Assembly: GCF_036588685.1 (NCBI RefSeq)
Contig: NC_086378.1
Coordinates: 18,453,578-18,517,577, forward strand
Origin: Mytilus trossulus
Lineage: Eukaryota > Mollusca > Bivalvia > Mytilida > Mytilidae
Direction of reading: 5' to 3'
DNA: 64,000 nt
Shown here: positions 24,783 through 36,404 of the stretch, one piece after another
How the letters are laid out: the number at the start of each line of letters is the position of its first letter
Position numbering within the stretch: the stretch's first letter is position 1
Program-made: the position numbers and the translations under genes
The notes under the pieces: model-generated
The model's database searches: none
What the model was told of the DNA's origin: nothing
The model's input: the letters and a program-made list of their open reading frames with translations, nothing else

Positions 24783-25159
24783 CCTGAGATAGAAAACTGA
24801 TGTCATTTGACTTAATTACTATGCTTCCAGTTAAAGCATACAAGTAGATCTGATTTATACTGTAAAGAATTGTATAACTTTCAAGATTTATTTGTTTAAT
24901 TTGAAATAATACCTTCATCTCATAGATTTAGACATCAGTTGCTCAACATAGAATGTAATCAAAAGCAAGAAAGCAGGCAAGACATTTCAGTGTGTGCACA
25001 CTTGATAATAAAAAAAGTATGGGTATCAACAATACATGTTGCTGATGTACATGTAATGTATATTAGGTACTACATTTTCCGTGGCACCACAATACACCTT
25101 GAGGATTGAATACGTTATAACTTTATAAGTACTTTCTCTTTTTTCAAAGGGATACAGCT

Positions 25160-25255
25160 AAAACATACCTTCATTGTTGAAGGCTGTATGATGACATAAA
25201 GTTGTTAATGTCTGTGTCATTTTGAATCATACCACATCTTCTTTTTTCTATTAAG
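25160..25255 (-). repeat. Mussel dispersed repeat, CAATGAGACAACTCT family, decayed, minus strand
   Basis: TTCATTGTTGAAGGCTGTA, GTCTGTGTCATTTTG and AATCATACCACATCTTC match the family in reverse, with an internal deletion of the GAGACAACTC core. Confidence 0.6.
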
Positions 25256-25261
25256 TTTTAA

Positions 25262-25372
25262 CCCTTTCATGCCGAATGTATCCTTTTGGCACACCCGTGC
25301 GCATGCCAAATGTATCCTTTTGGCAAACCGGTGTAGATGCCGAATGTATCCTCAAGGATACATAGATTTCTA
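25262..25372 (+). repeat. Three-copy tandem repeat with GCCGAATGTATCC
   Basis: The block ATGCCGAATGTATCCTTTTG followed by GCACACC recurs three times at about 33-36 bp, the last ending in the palindrome GTATCCTCAAGGATAC. GGAATGTATCC recurs once more near 25572. This may be the end of an inverted-repeat transposon starting at TTAACCCTTTCATGCC. Confidence 0.65.
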
Positions 25373-25774
25373 TTTTTAGACGGTCACAGTGCAAACAGAT
25401 TGAAATTTGTTCAGCAGCTTATAATTGATCATACTTTTAACTATTTATTTGAACTAAACAATGCTTTTTTGGCATGCACTTCATGTTGATCATTACAATA
25501 TTAGTTTTTAAGAATCTGCAACTGTGAATATTTTGCTAATACTTAAAAATTCTGATTGAAAATTTTGCTGTGGAATGTATCCTGGCTATTAAGGTGATTG
25601 GAATTGACAATCACAAAGTAAGATATAAATATTGTTGGAAGGAAACATAATTTGAGTTGTTGCCTTTAAGATTCAAAGTGATTTAGTTGATATAAACTTT
25701 ATTGGTTTTTATCATTTGTTTATACTACAAGGTGAATAAGTTAAAGATCCATGTGTGTGGTTATTTGGTAGATA

Positions 25775-25840
25775 GATATAGGAAGATGTGGTGTGAGTGC
25801 CAATGAGACAACTCTCCATCCAAATAACAATTTAATTTGA
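25775..25840 (+). repeat. Mussel dispersed repeat, 5' fragment, CAATGAGACAACTCT family
   Basis: GGAAGATGTGGTGTGAGTGC followed by CAATGAGACAACTCTCC and AAATAACAATTT, the same 5' portion as at 15880. Confidence 0.75.
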
Positions 25841-26201
25841 ATGCTATAGTTAATGTATGTAAACTACTCAAGATATAAATCTGTAGGTTCAATAAGTAGT
25901 TTTATTTTTAATATTAGCAGAACAGGGTCATATCCAACCTCGTCATATCCAGGGTGACCTTCCCCAACCACCAGGAATCACCCTATCTATTTATACATCA
26001 GCAAAGTTGATTATTTAGATCATTATTACATAATACATGTACTTTATTTTTTGTGTAAGATTTTTTTTAAGTGTATTGTGTGTGTTAAAAGGGATAAATA
26101 AGATATCAACATTACAAAAAGATATCAACAAAAAATTATGATTTTATTTGATTTTAAGGGAAAATCTGATTGTTCTAATTTTGTTCCTTTCTTTATTTCA
26201 G

Positions 26202-26377
26202 AAATTCAACATAGATTTTAAAGAAAGTCCTCTTTACCCAACAGGCCCAAGATGGACAGCCAATATAATGTCGAATCAACAGAGAAAACAACAACCACAA
26301 CTAGCTCCAGTGGAGATGTTGGCTTGGATAAAATTTATATGAAATCTATAGATTCCATATTGAAAATAGCTGAAATG
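26202..26377 (+). CDS. MARVEL-domain protein, first coding exon (5'UTR 26202-26251, CDS from 26252)
   Basis: TTCTTTATTTCAG gives an acceptor at 26201, so at least one non-coding exon lies upstream. ATG at 26252 is preceded by CCCAAG (purine at -3). It opens 42 codons ending in phase 0 at a GTAATT donor (26378). The residues are a hydrophilic, Thr/Ser-rich N-terminus with five consecutive threonines, then KSIDSILKIAEM. That last stretch is the typical lead-in to the first helix of the MARVEL fold in CMTM/MAL/plasmolipin proteins. With exons 2, 3 or 4, and 5 it builds a protein of 191 residues, the normal size for the family. The family acts in membrane apposition and trafficking. The exact subfamily cannot be settled by eye. 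Confidence 0.8.
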
Positions 26378-26748
26378 GTAATTTTATTTCACAACCCGTG
26401 CTGCATTTATTTTAAGTGGTAGTTTGTACTTTATATATCTGTTCTGTGTTTGGAAAGGAGTTAGGAAAGTATATATTCTATTGAAGAAAAGAAGCACTTT
26501 GCCAAAAAACAGTTTGAACAAAAAAAATTAGCACAGATGTCCTCATCAGCTGTAGTATTTTGATAGAATCATGAGAATAAGAAATACATATAAGTTTTGT
26601 ATTATTTGCTTGATATGTGTACTAGTAATTTGAAACAAAGTGAATCTGTATAATACTTAAATTTTTTAAGAAGAGAAAATTATTAACAAACTTATCTAAA
26701 TTACACAATTTGTTCATAAAGTTTAGCAAATATGAATTGTGTTGAGAT

Positions 26749-26983
26749 ATACTGTGGATTCATTTATTATTTGTTGGATATCAATTTTCGTGGATTTCTT
26801 GGGAACAGTTGAACCACAAAAAATAAATGTTCAATAAACAGCAAATTATCATAGGCTTGTAAGCAGATTTCAGCAAAACAATAAAATTAAATATCCAAGC
26901 ACCTGTACCCCGGTAAGTTCTTCATTCACCAAAATAGTTCCCACAAAAGTAGTTTCCCACGAAAATAAATAAATCCACAGTAT
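26749..26983. mobile_element. 235-bp MITE, ATACTGTGGATT ends, in MARVEL intron 1
   Basis: Terminal inverted repeats ATACTGTGGATTCATTTATT and its near-complement at the right end suggest a TA target duplication (Tc1/mariner-type, inference). The interior has TTTTCGTGG/CCACGAAAA motifs. A right-end fragment of the same family is at 2301-2394. Confidence 0.7.
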
Positions 26984-27237
26984 GCACTCATTGGTCTAAA
27001 CTTGAAAATGTGTCAGGTCCTGAAACTGGTTTTGAAATCTGTCTCCACAACCTCCCTCATTTCCATTTAAAGATGATGTGTAATAATTATATTTGTATAC
27101 ATCGTTTATTGTGTTTTATATTTTAAACAGTTTGTTTTAGGCTGGTAGTCTGGGATTTAATGCTGTGTGTAATCTCTAACCAAAAGCACATATACAAGCA
27201 CAACTATATGTTTTTTAATATTCTATTTATATTTCAG

Positions 27238-27847
27238 GTCCTAAGTCTGATCATATTTATCTGTGTAACCTCCCACCAAGGGTACTCCAACATGGGAGGG
27301 GGATGGGTTCAGTTTGTATTATATTAATTTAATATTATATTTCAGATCCTAAGTCTGATCATATTTATCTGTGTAACCTCCCACCAAGGGTACTCCAACA
27401 TTGGAGGAGGATGGGTACAGTTTGTATTATATTTTCTTTATCTGTGTAACCTTCTACCTTCAACCTTCCACCCAGGGTACTCCTACATGGGAGGGGGATG
27501 GGTTCAGTTTGTATTATATTTTATATTATATTTCAGATCCTAAGTCTGATCATATTTATCTGTGTAACCTCCCACTCAGGGTACTCCTTAATGGGAGGGG
27601 GATGGGTTCAGTTTGTATTATATTTTCTTTATATTTCAGATCCTAAGTCTGATTATATGTATCTGTGTAACCTCCCACTCAGGGTACTCCTACATGGGAG
27701 GGGGATGTGTACAGTTTGTATTATATTTTATTTTATATTTCAGATCCTAAGTCTGATAATATTTATCTGTGTAACCTCCCACTCAGGGTACTCCTACATG
27801 GGAGGGGGATGGGTACAGATTGTATTATATTTTATTTTATATTTCAG
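27238..27847 (+). repeat. Array of six partial duplicates of MARVEL exon 2, five with intact 3' splice acceptors
   Basis: Partial copies begin at 27238, 27346, 27537, 27640 and 27744, each directly after a TTTCAG acceptor; one degenerate copy without an acceptor starts near 27433. Each carries about the first 80 bp of exon 2, from ATCCTAAGTCTGATC to GGGTACAGTTTGT. It then jumps back into intron-like TATTATATTTTATTTTATATTTCAG. Unit spacing is 108, 191 (holding the degenerate copy), 103, 104 and 104 bp; the full exon 2 starts at 27848. The copies keep the coding sense of helix 1 with small changes (SNMGGGW, SYMGGGW, SLIGGGW). None has a convincing 5' donor, so only the last, complete exon can splice on normally. 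Confidence 0.88.
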
Positions 27848-28018
27848 ATCCTAAGTCTGATCATATTTATCTGTGTAACCTCCCACCCAGGGTACTCCCT
27901 CATTGGAGGAGGATGGGTACAGTTTGTGGCCATATCTTGTCTGATTACTGTACTAATTCTATGGATCTTCTTTATGCTGCGTATAATCTACAAACTACCA
28001 GGACCCTGGATGTTAATC
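27848..28018 (+). CDS. MARVEL-domain protein, exon 2 (helices 1 and 2)
   Basis: The acceptor is ATATTTCAG at 27847 and the donor GTAAGT at 28019. The 171 bp make 57 codons, phase 0 at both ends. It encodes the end of helix 1 (ILSLIIFICVTS), an extracellular loop with GYSLIGGGWVQF, helix 2 (FVAISCLITVLILWIFFML) and a cytosolic RIIYKLPGPWMLI. This pattern is that of CMTM/plasmolipin MARVEL domains. It is the only full-length member of the upstream array. Confidence 0.85.
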
Positions 28019-28362
28019 GTAAGTTGTATCCAATTTAGATTACTAATAATAAAAGGAATCATCGGCAAACATCAACGAGACAGTATAATATTTCACTATA
28101 ACAGCTACAACAACTTTAACATTTAGGTCACTGTGACATTCATGTATAGTTCATACTTAAATAACTTTTTTTCAGATTTATGGATCATACGTTCATATTT
28201 TACAATGAAAAGTGTGTATTTTTGTAAATTTGACCAGTTCACTAATAAAAACTGTATGCTGAAAGTGCAGTGTTACATCCCAACAATCAATCAACCACAA
28301 ATTTAAATAAGTCTAGAACGTCATATTCCATTAAATTATAAAAACCTTATATATTATAAAAT

Positions 28363-28415
28363 TGAGAATGGAAATGGGGAATGTGTCAAAGAGACAACAA
28401 CCCGACCATTTATGT
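28363..28415 (-). repeat. Dispersed repeat, GGGTTGTTGTCTCTTTGACA family, minus strand
   Basis: AATGGAAATGGGGAATGTGT followed by CAAAGAGACAACAACCCGACC is the complement of the family at 16308 and 19758. It is in MARVEL intron 2. Confidence 0.65.
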
Positions 28416-28472
28416 TCATTTAAAAATTGAAATCTTGTGTGTACTATAATTTTTATACCTATTTTATTTCAG

Positions 28473-28580
28473 ATCCTGATTTACTATGTAGTGTATTGTG
28501 TGTTTTTTTTAATATCATTTCTGGTATGTGCCATACAAGCTGGAAATTACTATCAAAATGGTGGCTTAATTGCTGGAGCT
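28473..28580 (+). CDS. MARVEL-domain protein, exon 3 (helix 3, version a)
   Basis: The acceptor is TTTTATTTCAG at 28472 and the donor GTAAGT at 28581. The 108 bp make 36 codons, phase 0/0. It encodes one membrane helix (ILIYYVVYCVFFLISFLVC) and a short loop (AIQAGNYYQNGGLIAGA). The next exon has the same length and phase and is 18/36 identical, so the two look like alternatives for the same segment. Using only one gives a normal four-helix MARVEL protein. Confidence 0.85.
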
Positions 28581-29707
28581 GTAAGTTCATGACCCCCAAT
28601 ACCCAGCATGCAATTGTTCCTACCAATTCTTATATTATTAATTAGGTTAAAGGCTATTCAATTTAAACTTTCTGATCTTTAAACAGATGATAATCAATGA
28701 TTTCAGATTTAGTTTTTTTCTCTCCAATCCATTTATCTTCAAAGTGAATTTATAAAATATACATATATTCCAATGAGTTCAATAGATGATTTTGAAATTA
28801 TATCTAAAAAAATTGTTTAATGTTGGATTATTTAAGATTAATAAGTTTAAATTGGATAGCCTTTACATATTTGGCATTGCTTTTAATACAGTCTGCATGC
28901 TTTAGTGAGGCCAGTTGAAGTGGTTAAGAATAATATTTGAAAAATATGAAAAAAAGAAAAGATATCAATTAGCATTGATGAAAAAGCAGATTTGGTCTTT
29001 ATTGAAATTTTATTATTGTGTAAAAAATCTCAAGTCTGTTTTGAATTTTTTTTCTTTACTATTTTTAAAAGAGAAATCATGTCTATTATATATATGGACT
29101 ATGGGAAAATTCTAGATCAAAATAATTATGGGGAATTTGTTTTGGAATTTATTTTAGCATTTGCACATATGCAGCCTCCAGGTCCTAACTGTGTTTTCTG
29201 AATACAGTCTGCTAAGTTATTTAACCATGTTAACTGGCCTTGCTTATTTCTGGCATATTCAATAAATATTTAAATCATCAGATTCAATAAAAGTTGAAAG
29301 TTAATCCAATTGAGTATAATACAGCAAAAGAGAAAAAAGTCTACAAGATTATTTTATTGAGATTTTTAAAAATGAACAGTAGTAGAGAAATCCTGTATCT
29401 TATTATTTGCTGTCAAATATTTATAAAAAAATTATAAATCTGATGATTTGAAAAAAGTTTACTGGTAAATTTTTGTTCCAGATTAATTTTTACATGAAGT
29501 TTCATTCTGCTGATTTCTGTGTGGCATTCAACAAGTTTGGTGAAAATATGCTATTTATAATGATACAAGATTGAAAAAAAACCCAGCACACAGCTGTTAA
29601 TGAAATTTTCGAAAATAAAACTGGAAAAAAAATTTCTTAGTATACAATAAGTTAACCTTAGTTTTAGTTTGCATGTTTATATTAGCCAACTTTTCCTTTG
29701 TTTACAG

Positions 29708-29815
29708 ATACTTATATACTTTGTTGTTTATGTTGTACTCTATTTTATTACTGCCATAGTCTGCTTTGCCCAGTCAGGCAAGGCTGCACAAAGTGCTGGC
29801 TTAGTAGCAGGTGGT
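29708..29815 (+). CDS. MARVEL-domain protein, exon 4 (helix 3, version b; probable mutually exclusive partner of exon 3)
   Basis: The acceptor is TTTGTTTACAG at 29707 and the donor GTAAGT at 29816. Again 108 bp, 36 codons, phase 0/0. It encodes ILIYFVVYVVLYFITAIVC and AQSGKAAQSAGLVAGG around a phenylalanine. It aligns to exon 3 without a gap: ILIY, VVY, VC, Q.G, GL.AG are shared. Including both exons would give five membrane helices and flip the C-terminal tail across the membrane. Confidence 0.85.
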
Positions 29816-31441
29816 GTAAGTATATTTTAGCTTTGCTTTAGTTGACAATTTCTGTCTCTGTCTGTTTCTCTGTCTCAAGGGGAAGGGATATGGTTTTTTG
29901 CTATAAAAACCAATATATTCTGATCACCAATATGAAATAAAATGTTGTCATTAATCAGATGACAAAAAAAATATTCAGAAAACATATTTACTCCATACCT
30001 TTCAGTGTTATTTAAAAAAAATTTTTTTTGATAGATAGCAAAGGAAATGTGTGAAAAAAAGACGAAAGACCATTAACACACCTCGTCCTCCATTGAAGTT
30101 TAATGGTTGCTCACTTAGAAAACTACAGACTGAGCAACATGAACTCCACCAAAAACTTGGAGTGATCTCAAGTGTACTCTGATTTTGACTTCATTTTTTT
30201 TTATATACCAGGGACGGAGAACATATCAATTTATTAGTTCAGTAATTTTCGTGTCTGCCCTTCCATTATATGACTCAAGAAAAAAATCCTTAGAAATTTG
30301 GGGAACAATTGTATCCAAAAGAGAAAATTGAATGTGCCTTTTTATGTTTGGGAGTGTTTGAGTTGAATATTTTGTCTTGAAAACATTTAAAGCAAGAGTA
30401 TTTGATGCATCATCTCGCGTCAGATTCTATCATTTTTATATATCAAGGCTACAGGTTGACTTTATAACATAAGAAATTCACAGTACTAAAAGATGAAATA
30501 TATGGGTACTTGACGACAGTCTTTTAAGTTGGATGTTAAAAATGCATATCTTCAAAAAAAACATAAAAAAACATAATTTTTTGTGTGTGATAATTAGGGT
30601 TTATAGTTTTCAATCACTTTAAATTTTTTGTCTGTCCTTCCACGAAATATTTTATAAGAATTTATTTTGATTTTCGAAAATTCCACCTGACAACCAATCA
30701 GACAATAGTTTAAAGTTGACTCAATGCAGACAGCACATTAACTGATGCTCATTAGCTAGTAGATACATTTTCTTTTTAAATACAACTGACATAAAAGGAT
30801 CATAATGGTGCTATATTGATAAGTTTATCGGTTTTCAAGACCTAAATTGATAGCACGTCATTCCTACAATGGCTGCCATTTCTAAGATTGTAAAAAAAAT
30901 GAACTGGCGTAATGGGGAGATAGTTTTGACGAAGTAGAATCCTGACTGCAACCAATGCTTTATACAAGCATAATTTGATTTTACTTCCCACTGATAAATG
31001 AAAGCAATCTTTACCCTTTAATGCTTGCAAGCACTTTGAATCTATTACTTTATGTTAAGGCCAACAATAGTTTATCATTAGACAATAAAGTTGCATCTCT
31101 GTTAGGAGATAACTAGTCATGACCTCATTTTTATGGTTCATTAATCAGTTATGTTTTACTGATGCATACACAATAGTTTCCTGAGTATAAAATACTTTCA
31201 ACACAATATTTAGTCATTATCAGTTTATAAAGATGACAAATATTTTGCATGTTAACTTTTTTATTTCAATTGCAAGGAATCACATTTTTAAATAATAACT
31301 TTCTATATTTTAATGATTTCGCAGAAAATGAAAATAAAAAATTTAAAACAAATTTTTCATGAAAAACATGTACATGTATTAAAGGTTTGGAGATAAAAAA
31401 AAAACGCACCAAAATAATTTTGTTTTAATATTTCATTTTAG

Positions 31442-31612
31442 GTATTCTGTGTGTTCATCCTGGTTGTCCTGGGTGCAGATACCTTCTTCCAATTCCGTAA
31501 GTGGCAGGACAGTGGCTCCAGCTTCTCGGCTAGAAGTACAACTTCCTCACCTGGTGGAGCTGCCACCACAACGACAACACATACCACCTACGAAACACGT
31601 ACTCAGTACTAA
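31442..31612 (+). CDS. MARVEL-domain protein, exon 5 (helix 4 and cytosolic tail)
   Basis: The acceptor is TTTCATTTTAG at 31441. The exon has 56 codons and stop TAA at 31610-31612. It encodes helix 4 (VFCVFILVVLGADTFFQF), a basic RKW, then a Ser/Thr/Gly-rich tail with five threonines in a row and a final YETRTQY. The tyrosines could be endocytic or phosphorylation sites (inference). Total length is 191 residues with exon 3 or exon 4, 227 with both. Confidence 0.85.
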   Translation, partial: VFCVFILVVLGADTFFQFRKWQDSGSSFSARSTTSSPGGAATTTTTHTTYETRTQY

Positions 31613-33040
31613 TGTGACAGCAACTGAGTGGTTCTAAATTTAGATTTTTGTTTGTATTTGGTAGAAGGGTGTAGTAAAGATATGATGTGAAATTTTATAT
31701 GCAACGCAAAATGTGTGTAGCAAATTTATACATTGATTGAAATTTGAATTAGGTCCATCTGGTCATCATCAAAGTGGATCAATATAAATATTGAGACTGC
31801 TTTTTTATTTTAAAGTATATATATAATATGAAAATTTTAAATTTATTCCTCCACAAAAAATCTTCAAATTTAATTCTATAATTTTATTTTTTTTAAATGA
31901 TAATGTGCTGACAAGTTTGACTTCTCGACAAAATCTTTCCTTTCGCAATAAAATCATTTTTTAATGCTTCTATATCTTTGGTTGCAGATAAAATGAAATA
32001 TTAATTTTTACTTTTGTCAATAAAAAAGTAATTTTGAAATTTATCAATTTTGGAAAGCATTTACATAATATACTATAATTGCAAAACAATAAGATATCAT
32101 TTGAAGGAAATAATAGTGAATTGCATAATGAACCTAAAGATTGAATTAGGAAAATACTTCATGCTTAAAAATACCATTGACTATAACAAATTGATTAAAA
32201 AAATATGTCTATTTGACTGACATTGTATATTGAGCGACATAAAATTTAGTTTGATAAAGAGGTTTACAATAGGTGACCACACATGATAATTCGATAATCT
32301 GGTTTTGTTAAACAAATTCCTCAATTTGAAGCAAATAGAACCTTTTTACAACATACTTAACAAATCATGATAACATACTCAGGCTCATTTGATGGTTAGG
32401 TGGGGAGAGGTGGTTTCCATGCTTGAGGATCAAGACTAGTTCTATTGTCATAAAACACCTGTGAGTCCATTATAGAAGTAAAAAACTCTTGCCTCTGAAA
32501 AACATGTCAAATAATGCTGAGGCTGATTTTCTTTAAATGGTATTTTTAAATGCAGTGTAAATGTAAGATGATTTTAGAAGACAAAAATATACTAATTAGT
32601 ATTGTTTAATGTTATTATGGATAGTTTTTATATACTGTGTATCATTATATGTATATTTGATGTTAATTTATTACTGCAGTATGGGTGTATTTATGTCACA
32701 TATAACACATAGTTTATATACTAAATGCAGCAATCACATTACTCCCATCATTTCTTATTGATAAAACAAGGTCAGATCCTGGATGACATTGTGGTAAAAC
32801 CATTGCTATAGGTAATCGCTAGCTTTTTTAGAACATTATCTTGTAAGAAAGACAAAAAATAATTGGAAAGTTTAAAAAAAATCCTTACCCGCTATATTAA
32901 TTGATTATATAACCAATATAAGTTAGAGGGCTGATAGTGGTCATTAAGGTTAATACAGACATAGGGTTTTTGTCGTGTAATATTTACTTTGAATTTGATT
33001 CACTTGATACAATAAAGAATTTGAAATATTGCTTGTCGTT
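31613..33040 (+). other. Probable 3'UTR of the MARVEL gene
   Basis: AT-rich non-coding DNA follows the stop. An AATAAA at 33011-33016 is a reasonable polyadenylation signal, but other A/T-rich candidates follow (for example near 34815). The true end cannot be fixed from sequence alone. Confidence 0.35.
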
Positions 33041-35195
33041 GATTTTAAAGACCTTTCAAATTCTTTTATAGTTTTCTTTGTATTTGGGTTTCAATTTTAC
33101 TTTCTGTAAATAAGTGGCGCTTAACACGTACTGGTATATAAATCACAAAGTAAAAATACGATGTGTTTCATTTTGAATGTAATGTGTTTATCATGTATAT
33201 ATTTTTGAGACACCAGTGGAGACTTTCATTATTTATTTTCTTTTGGAAGAAGTAAAAATGTTGCAAATAATTTTGACAACTAACAATAAGATTTGAAATT
33301 CATATTATACATAATTAAGGACCTTTAATAAATATCAAAATATTTTTCCAGGCCATGTACAGTTTTTCAAAAGGTTAAAACTTTCAAAATTAAATACAGA
33401 TTTTAATAAAACTAAAAAAAAAATTTTGCATGAATTATTTTTGCAGTCTATTGTGTAAACTTTGTCTTTGACATATTTTTTCTGCTTTTGTCTTATTTCA
33501 TATCTGATTTTGTTGTTGGTGTGAATAATATTCCATTGTTTCATTCAGGGTTTTGCTAAAGATATAATTTTAATATTTTATTAAATTTGTTTATCATCTC
33601 ATATGTTGTTATTACACATTTTATAAATGTTTCACATGTTTATAAATATGATTATGTTGTATAAATCATTAGTGTTATGTGGTTTTACTGGCTGATATAG
33701 TTTTTCAAATACTTTAATTTTCTGTTCAGTATTTTTTTCGGTGTAGATAAAAAAAGCCTCTCATTTTTTAATTTTAATAAAACCAATATTTTTAATTTTA
33801 GTATTTGGTAATTAATTACAACTCCAATGATGATACTGCAGAGTATTTTTATTAATATAACAATATCTGAGTGTAAAAATATTTTGTGTCTATACTTTGT
33901 TATTTACATTTTTACAATTGATGCTCAATGTTATTTAAAAAAAAATAGTTAACAAATAAATCAATTTGCACATGACTGCACCGATTGTCAAGTTAGAATG
34001 CTTAAAATATAATTTGGATATATCATATCATAATAACCTATAGTGAAAAGCTAAGTTGAACAGAATCTTTTTGCTATAAAGTTTTACTTAAACTGTTAAC
34101 CTGAGAATACAGATTGTGATGTTTTGCAGTGTTTAATTACATGTATACATATCTCTAGTTTAGTCATACATTTTTTGTGATAAAATTTCATTGTCAGCAG
34201 TAATTGGTATTTTAATTTTTTTAATGTTTTTGTTTGTTTATAATATTTTATGTTTAGCATTAATTTGAAAAGCTTTAACTTTAATCATGTAATTATTTCA
34301 TCTTAAGCTTTTTTGGGATTATTAAAAAGAAAAGAGGGACAATTTTTGTTTGCGAATAATGCGATTAAGAAATGGATAAATTATGAATTTTTAAACAAAA
34401 AAGAGTTTAAAAAATTGCAAGTTAAACAGAAATGCTATTCCACACAAATTTTGATGAAATTAGACTATAAATATTTATTTTTATTTTTTATATATCGTGG
34501 GCTGGTTTAATATTCTTCTATTTTTAATACCATTTAATTTTTGAATTTTTACAATATTTATTTTCTTTTATTTAGTAGTATGTTAGGATAACTGTTCATT
34601 AAAAAATATTTTTGCTAATTTCAGCTTTTTTAGCATTTTATAAGATCTGTAGAGAGACAAGAATACTCATTTGAGGTTACATTGAATATTAAAAGTTCCA
34701 TTCAAAATGTTTTTACACAAACAACCTCAAAAATTAAACTCTGTTTAATATAAGGAACTGCTAACTTAAAAATAGTATGTAATTTGTTTTTTCAAAGATA
34801 AAAAGAAAGAAAATAAAGTTTATACACATTTTCTATTTGATTTTTTTTTTAATTTGATAAAAAGTTTACTTCTTTGACTATTCTCAGTTGAAAAACATTT
34901 CCCTTGAAGCTAAACAATTGCATCTAAAACTTTTCAAGTTATATGAGTTTTGTGTATGATCATGTACATAGTTATTGTACTAGAATATATAAATAATATG
35001 TCAACATTGTTTTTTGTATATCTGTTTAATGGCATAATCCTAAATAGAAATATCTGTATTTTGTCACAGAGCAGCTAATATAGAATCCTGCTTATTAAAT
35101 ATAGACTTAAATAGAAGTAATTGTCTTTTTCTTATTTATCCAAACTGAAAGATGTGCAATACGATCATTAATTTAATTAAACATATTTATTTATA
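33041..35195. other. Very AT-rich region, no gene seen
   Basis: Long A and T runs and only short accidental frames, with no repeats that I recognise. It may include a longer form of the MARVEL 3'UTR. Confidence 0.5.
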
Positions 35196-35527
35196 GTGGA
35201 TTGGGAAACAAGTTTTGCAACTTATATTAATCCATTTCCACTTTGCGGGTGCGAGTGCTGCCTTGTAGCGGCATTAGCCTACTCTTTTTCTAAATCTACA
35301 AGGGTATCTGTAGAGTGCAAGAGATATGGCTCTCTCTTAACATGGGTCAGCCATTTTTCGTCCCCTTCCGACGGACTATCATCGTTTCCTTAAGACCATA
35401 CTCGCAAATGGTGTTAAGGGAGAGTCGAAAAATTGAGTTCCTGAAATTTTCATCCCGAACGGGAATCGAACCAGGAACCTTTGTGTCAGTAGTCTGATGC
35501 ACTAACCACTACAACAGGGCTCTCTCA
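35196..35527 (-). mobile_element. tRNA-derived SINE, minus strand
   Basis: Read on the minus strand, it starts near 35527 with a tRNA-like head. The A-box-like TAGTGGTTAGTGCATCAG is at about 35494-35511 and the B-box GGTTCGATTCCC at 35461-35472. It is followed by a non-tRNA body with conserved-looking GC-rich blocks (ATGGGTCAGCC, GCGGGTGCGAGTGCTGCC). The GC content stands out from the flanks. The length is about 330 bp; the exact 3' tail is uncertain. Confidence 0.75.
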
Positions 35528-35564
35528 TTGTTAAACAGTTTTCCCATTTGGATTGTTTTACAGT

Positions 35565-35708
35565 TGTCTTTTTGGAGCCTTTTATAGCAGACAATGTAGT
35601 ATGGGTTTTGCTCATTTTTGAAGACCTTTAGTTGATAATTTTTGTGTCATTTGGTCTCTTTAGGAGAGTTGGCTCATTGGCAATCATACCACATCTTCTT
35701 TTTTAAAT
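35565..35708 (-). repeat. Mussel dispersed repeat, CAATGAGACAACTCT family, minus strand
   Basis: GGAGCCTTTTATAGCAGACA, GTATGGGTTTTGCTCATT and GGCTCATTGGCAATCATACC match the complement of the family. It lies next to the SINE head. Confidence 0.75.
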
Positions 35709-36404
35709 TGATAACAAAAGTTTTTGGTTCCATTTGTCATGAACTTTCAGAAGGAGAAAATTAGTTTGAACAAAATGGGCAAACATGGACAAAACCAAGG
35801 ATTGGCAATACATTCCGATTCCCTTAGATGTGGTTATAGACTATAAGAAACCAAAGCAGATGATTTTAGACAACATCTGTGAATCTGTTATCTGCAGACA
35901 GCACTTTTACAGAATACACTTTTAAATGCTTTGAATTTATATTCATATATAAGTCTGTCCAAACACCTTGTCGGCTCAATAGACGTATCCATAGTCCTCC
36001 CTGACATTATTTTCTTTTACTTTAAATTGGATCACTTTGCATACTATTTTGAAAATGTGTGTGCCTTTCTTCGTAAATTGCATAAATTAGTGGACAACTT
36101 GCAAAATCAAGACCTTGATTCATACTGTCACACATGTGTGCTGCAAACATAGCAATACTATATTATTTGACAAATGGTAGTCTTTAAAACTGAAAATCTC
36201 CTGGATTGGTCTCCCTTTATATGTCATGTTGCAGTTTTTTTCATGGTGAAACATTGTTTTTCTAGTTAAATTTTTCTTCAAGCATTATACAATTAACGGT
36301 CTTATATAAGAAATTAAGCCATTGGTTTCAAAATTAAAGAACCTTAGTGAGCACGCTTACATACCCCACGTCCCCACATTGTCATTGGAGAAATCAAATA
36401 AGTG

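Noticed and set aside
25917..26020. Possible small exon after an AATATTAGCAG acceptor with a Pro/Gln-rich frame
   Set aside because: The frame is only about 33 codons to a stop and has no partner exon. It could equally be 5'UTR of the MARVEL gene; not enough evidence to call.
27401..28126. Long overlapping frames through the exon-2 array as one gene
   Set aside because: They read from exon copy into intron in shifting frames. The splice sites and the match of the final copy to the MARVEL fold explain the region better.
26202..31612. SCAMP-family membrane protein
   Set aside because: There are no NPF repeats and no SCAMP-type core between the helices. The ILKIAEM lead-in, loop pattern and length fit the MARVEL/CMTM family instead.
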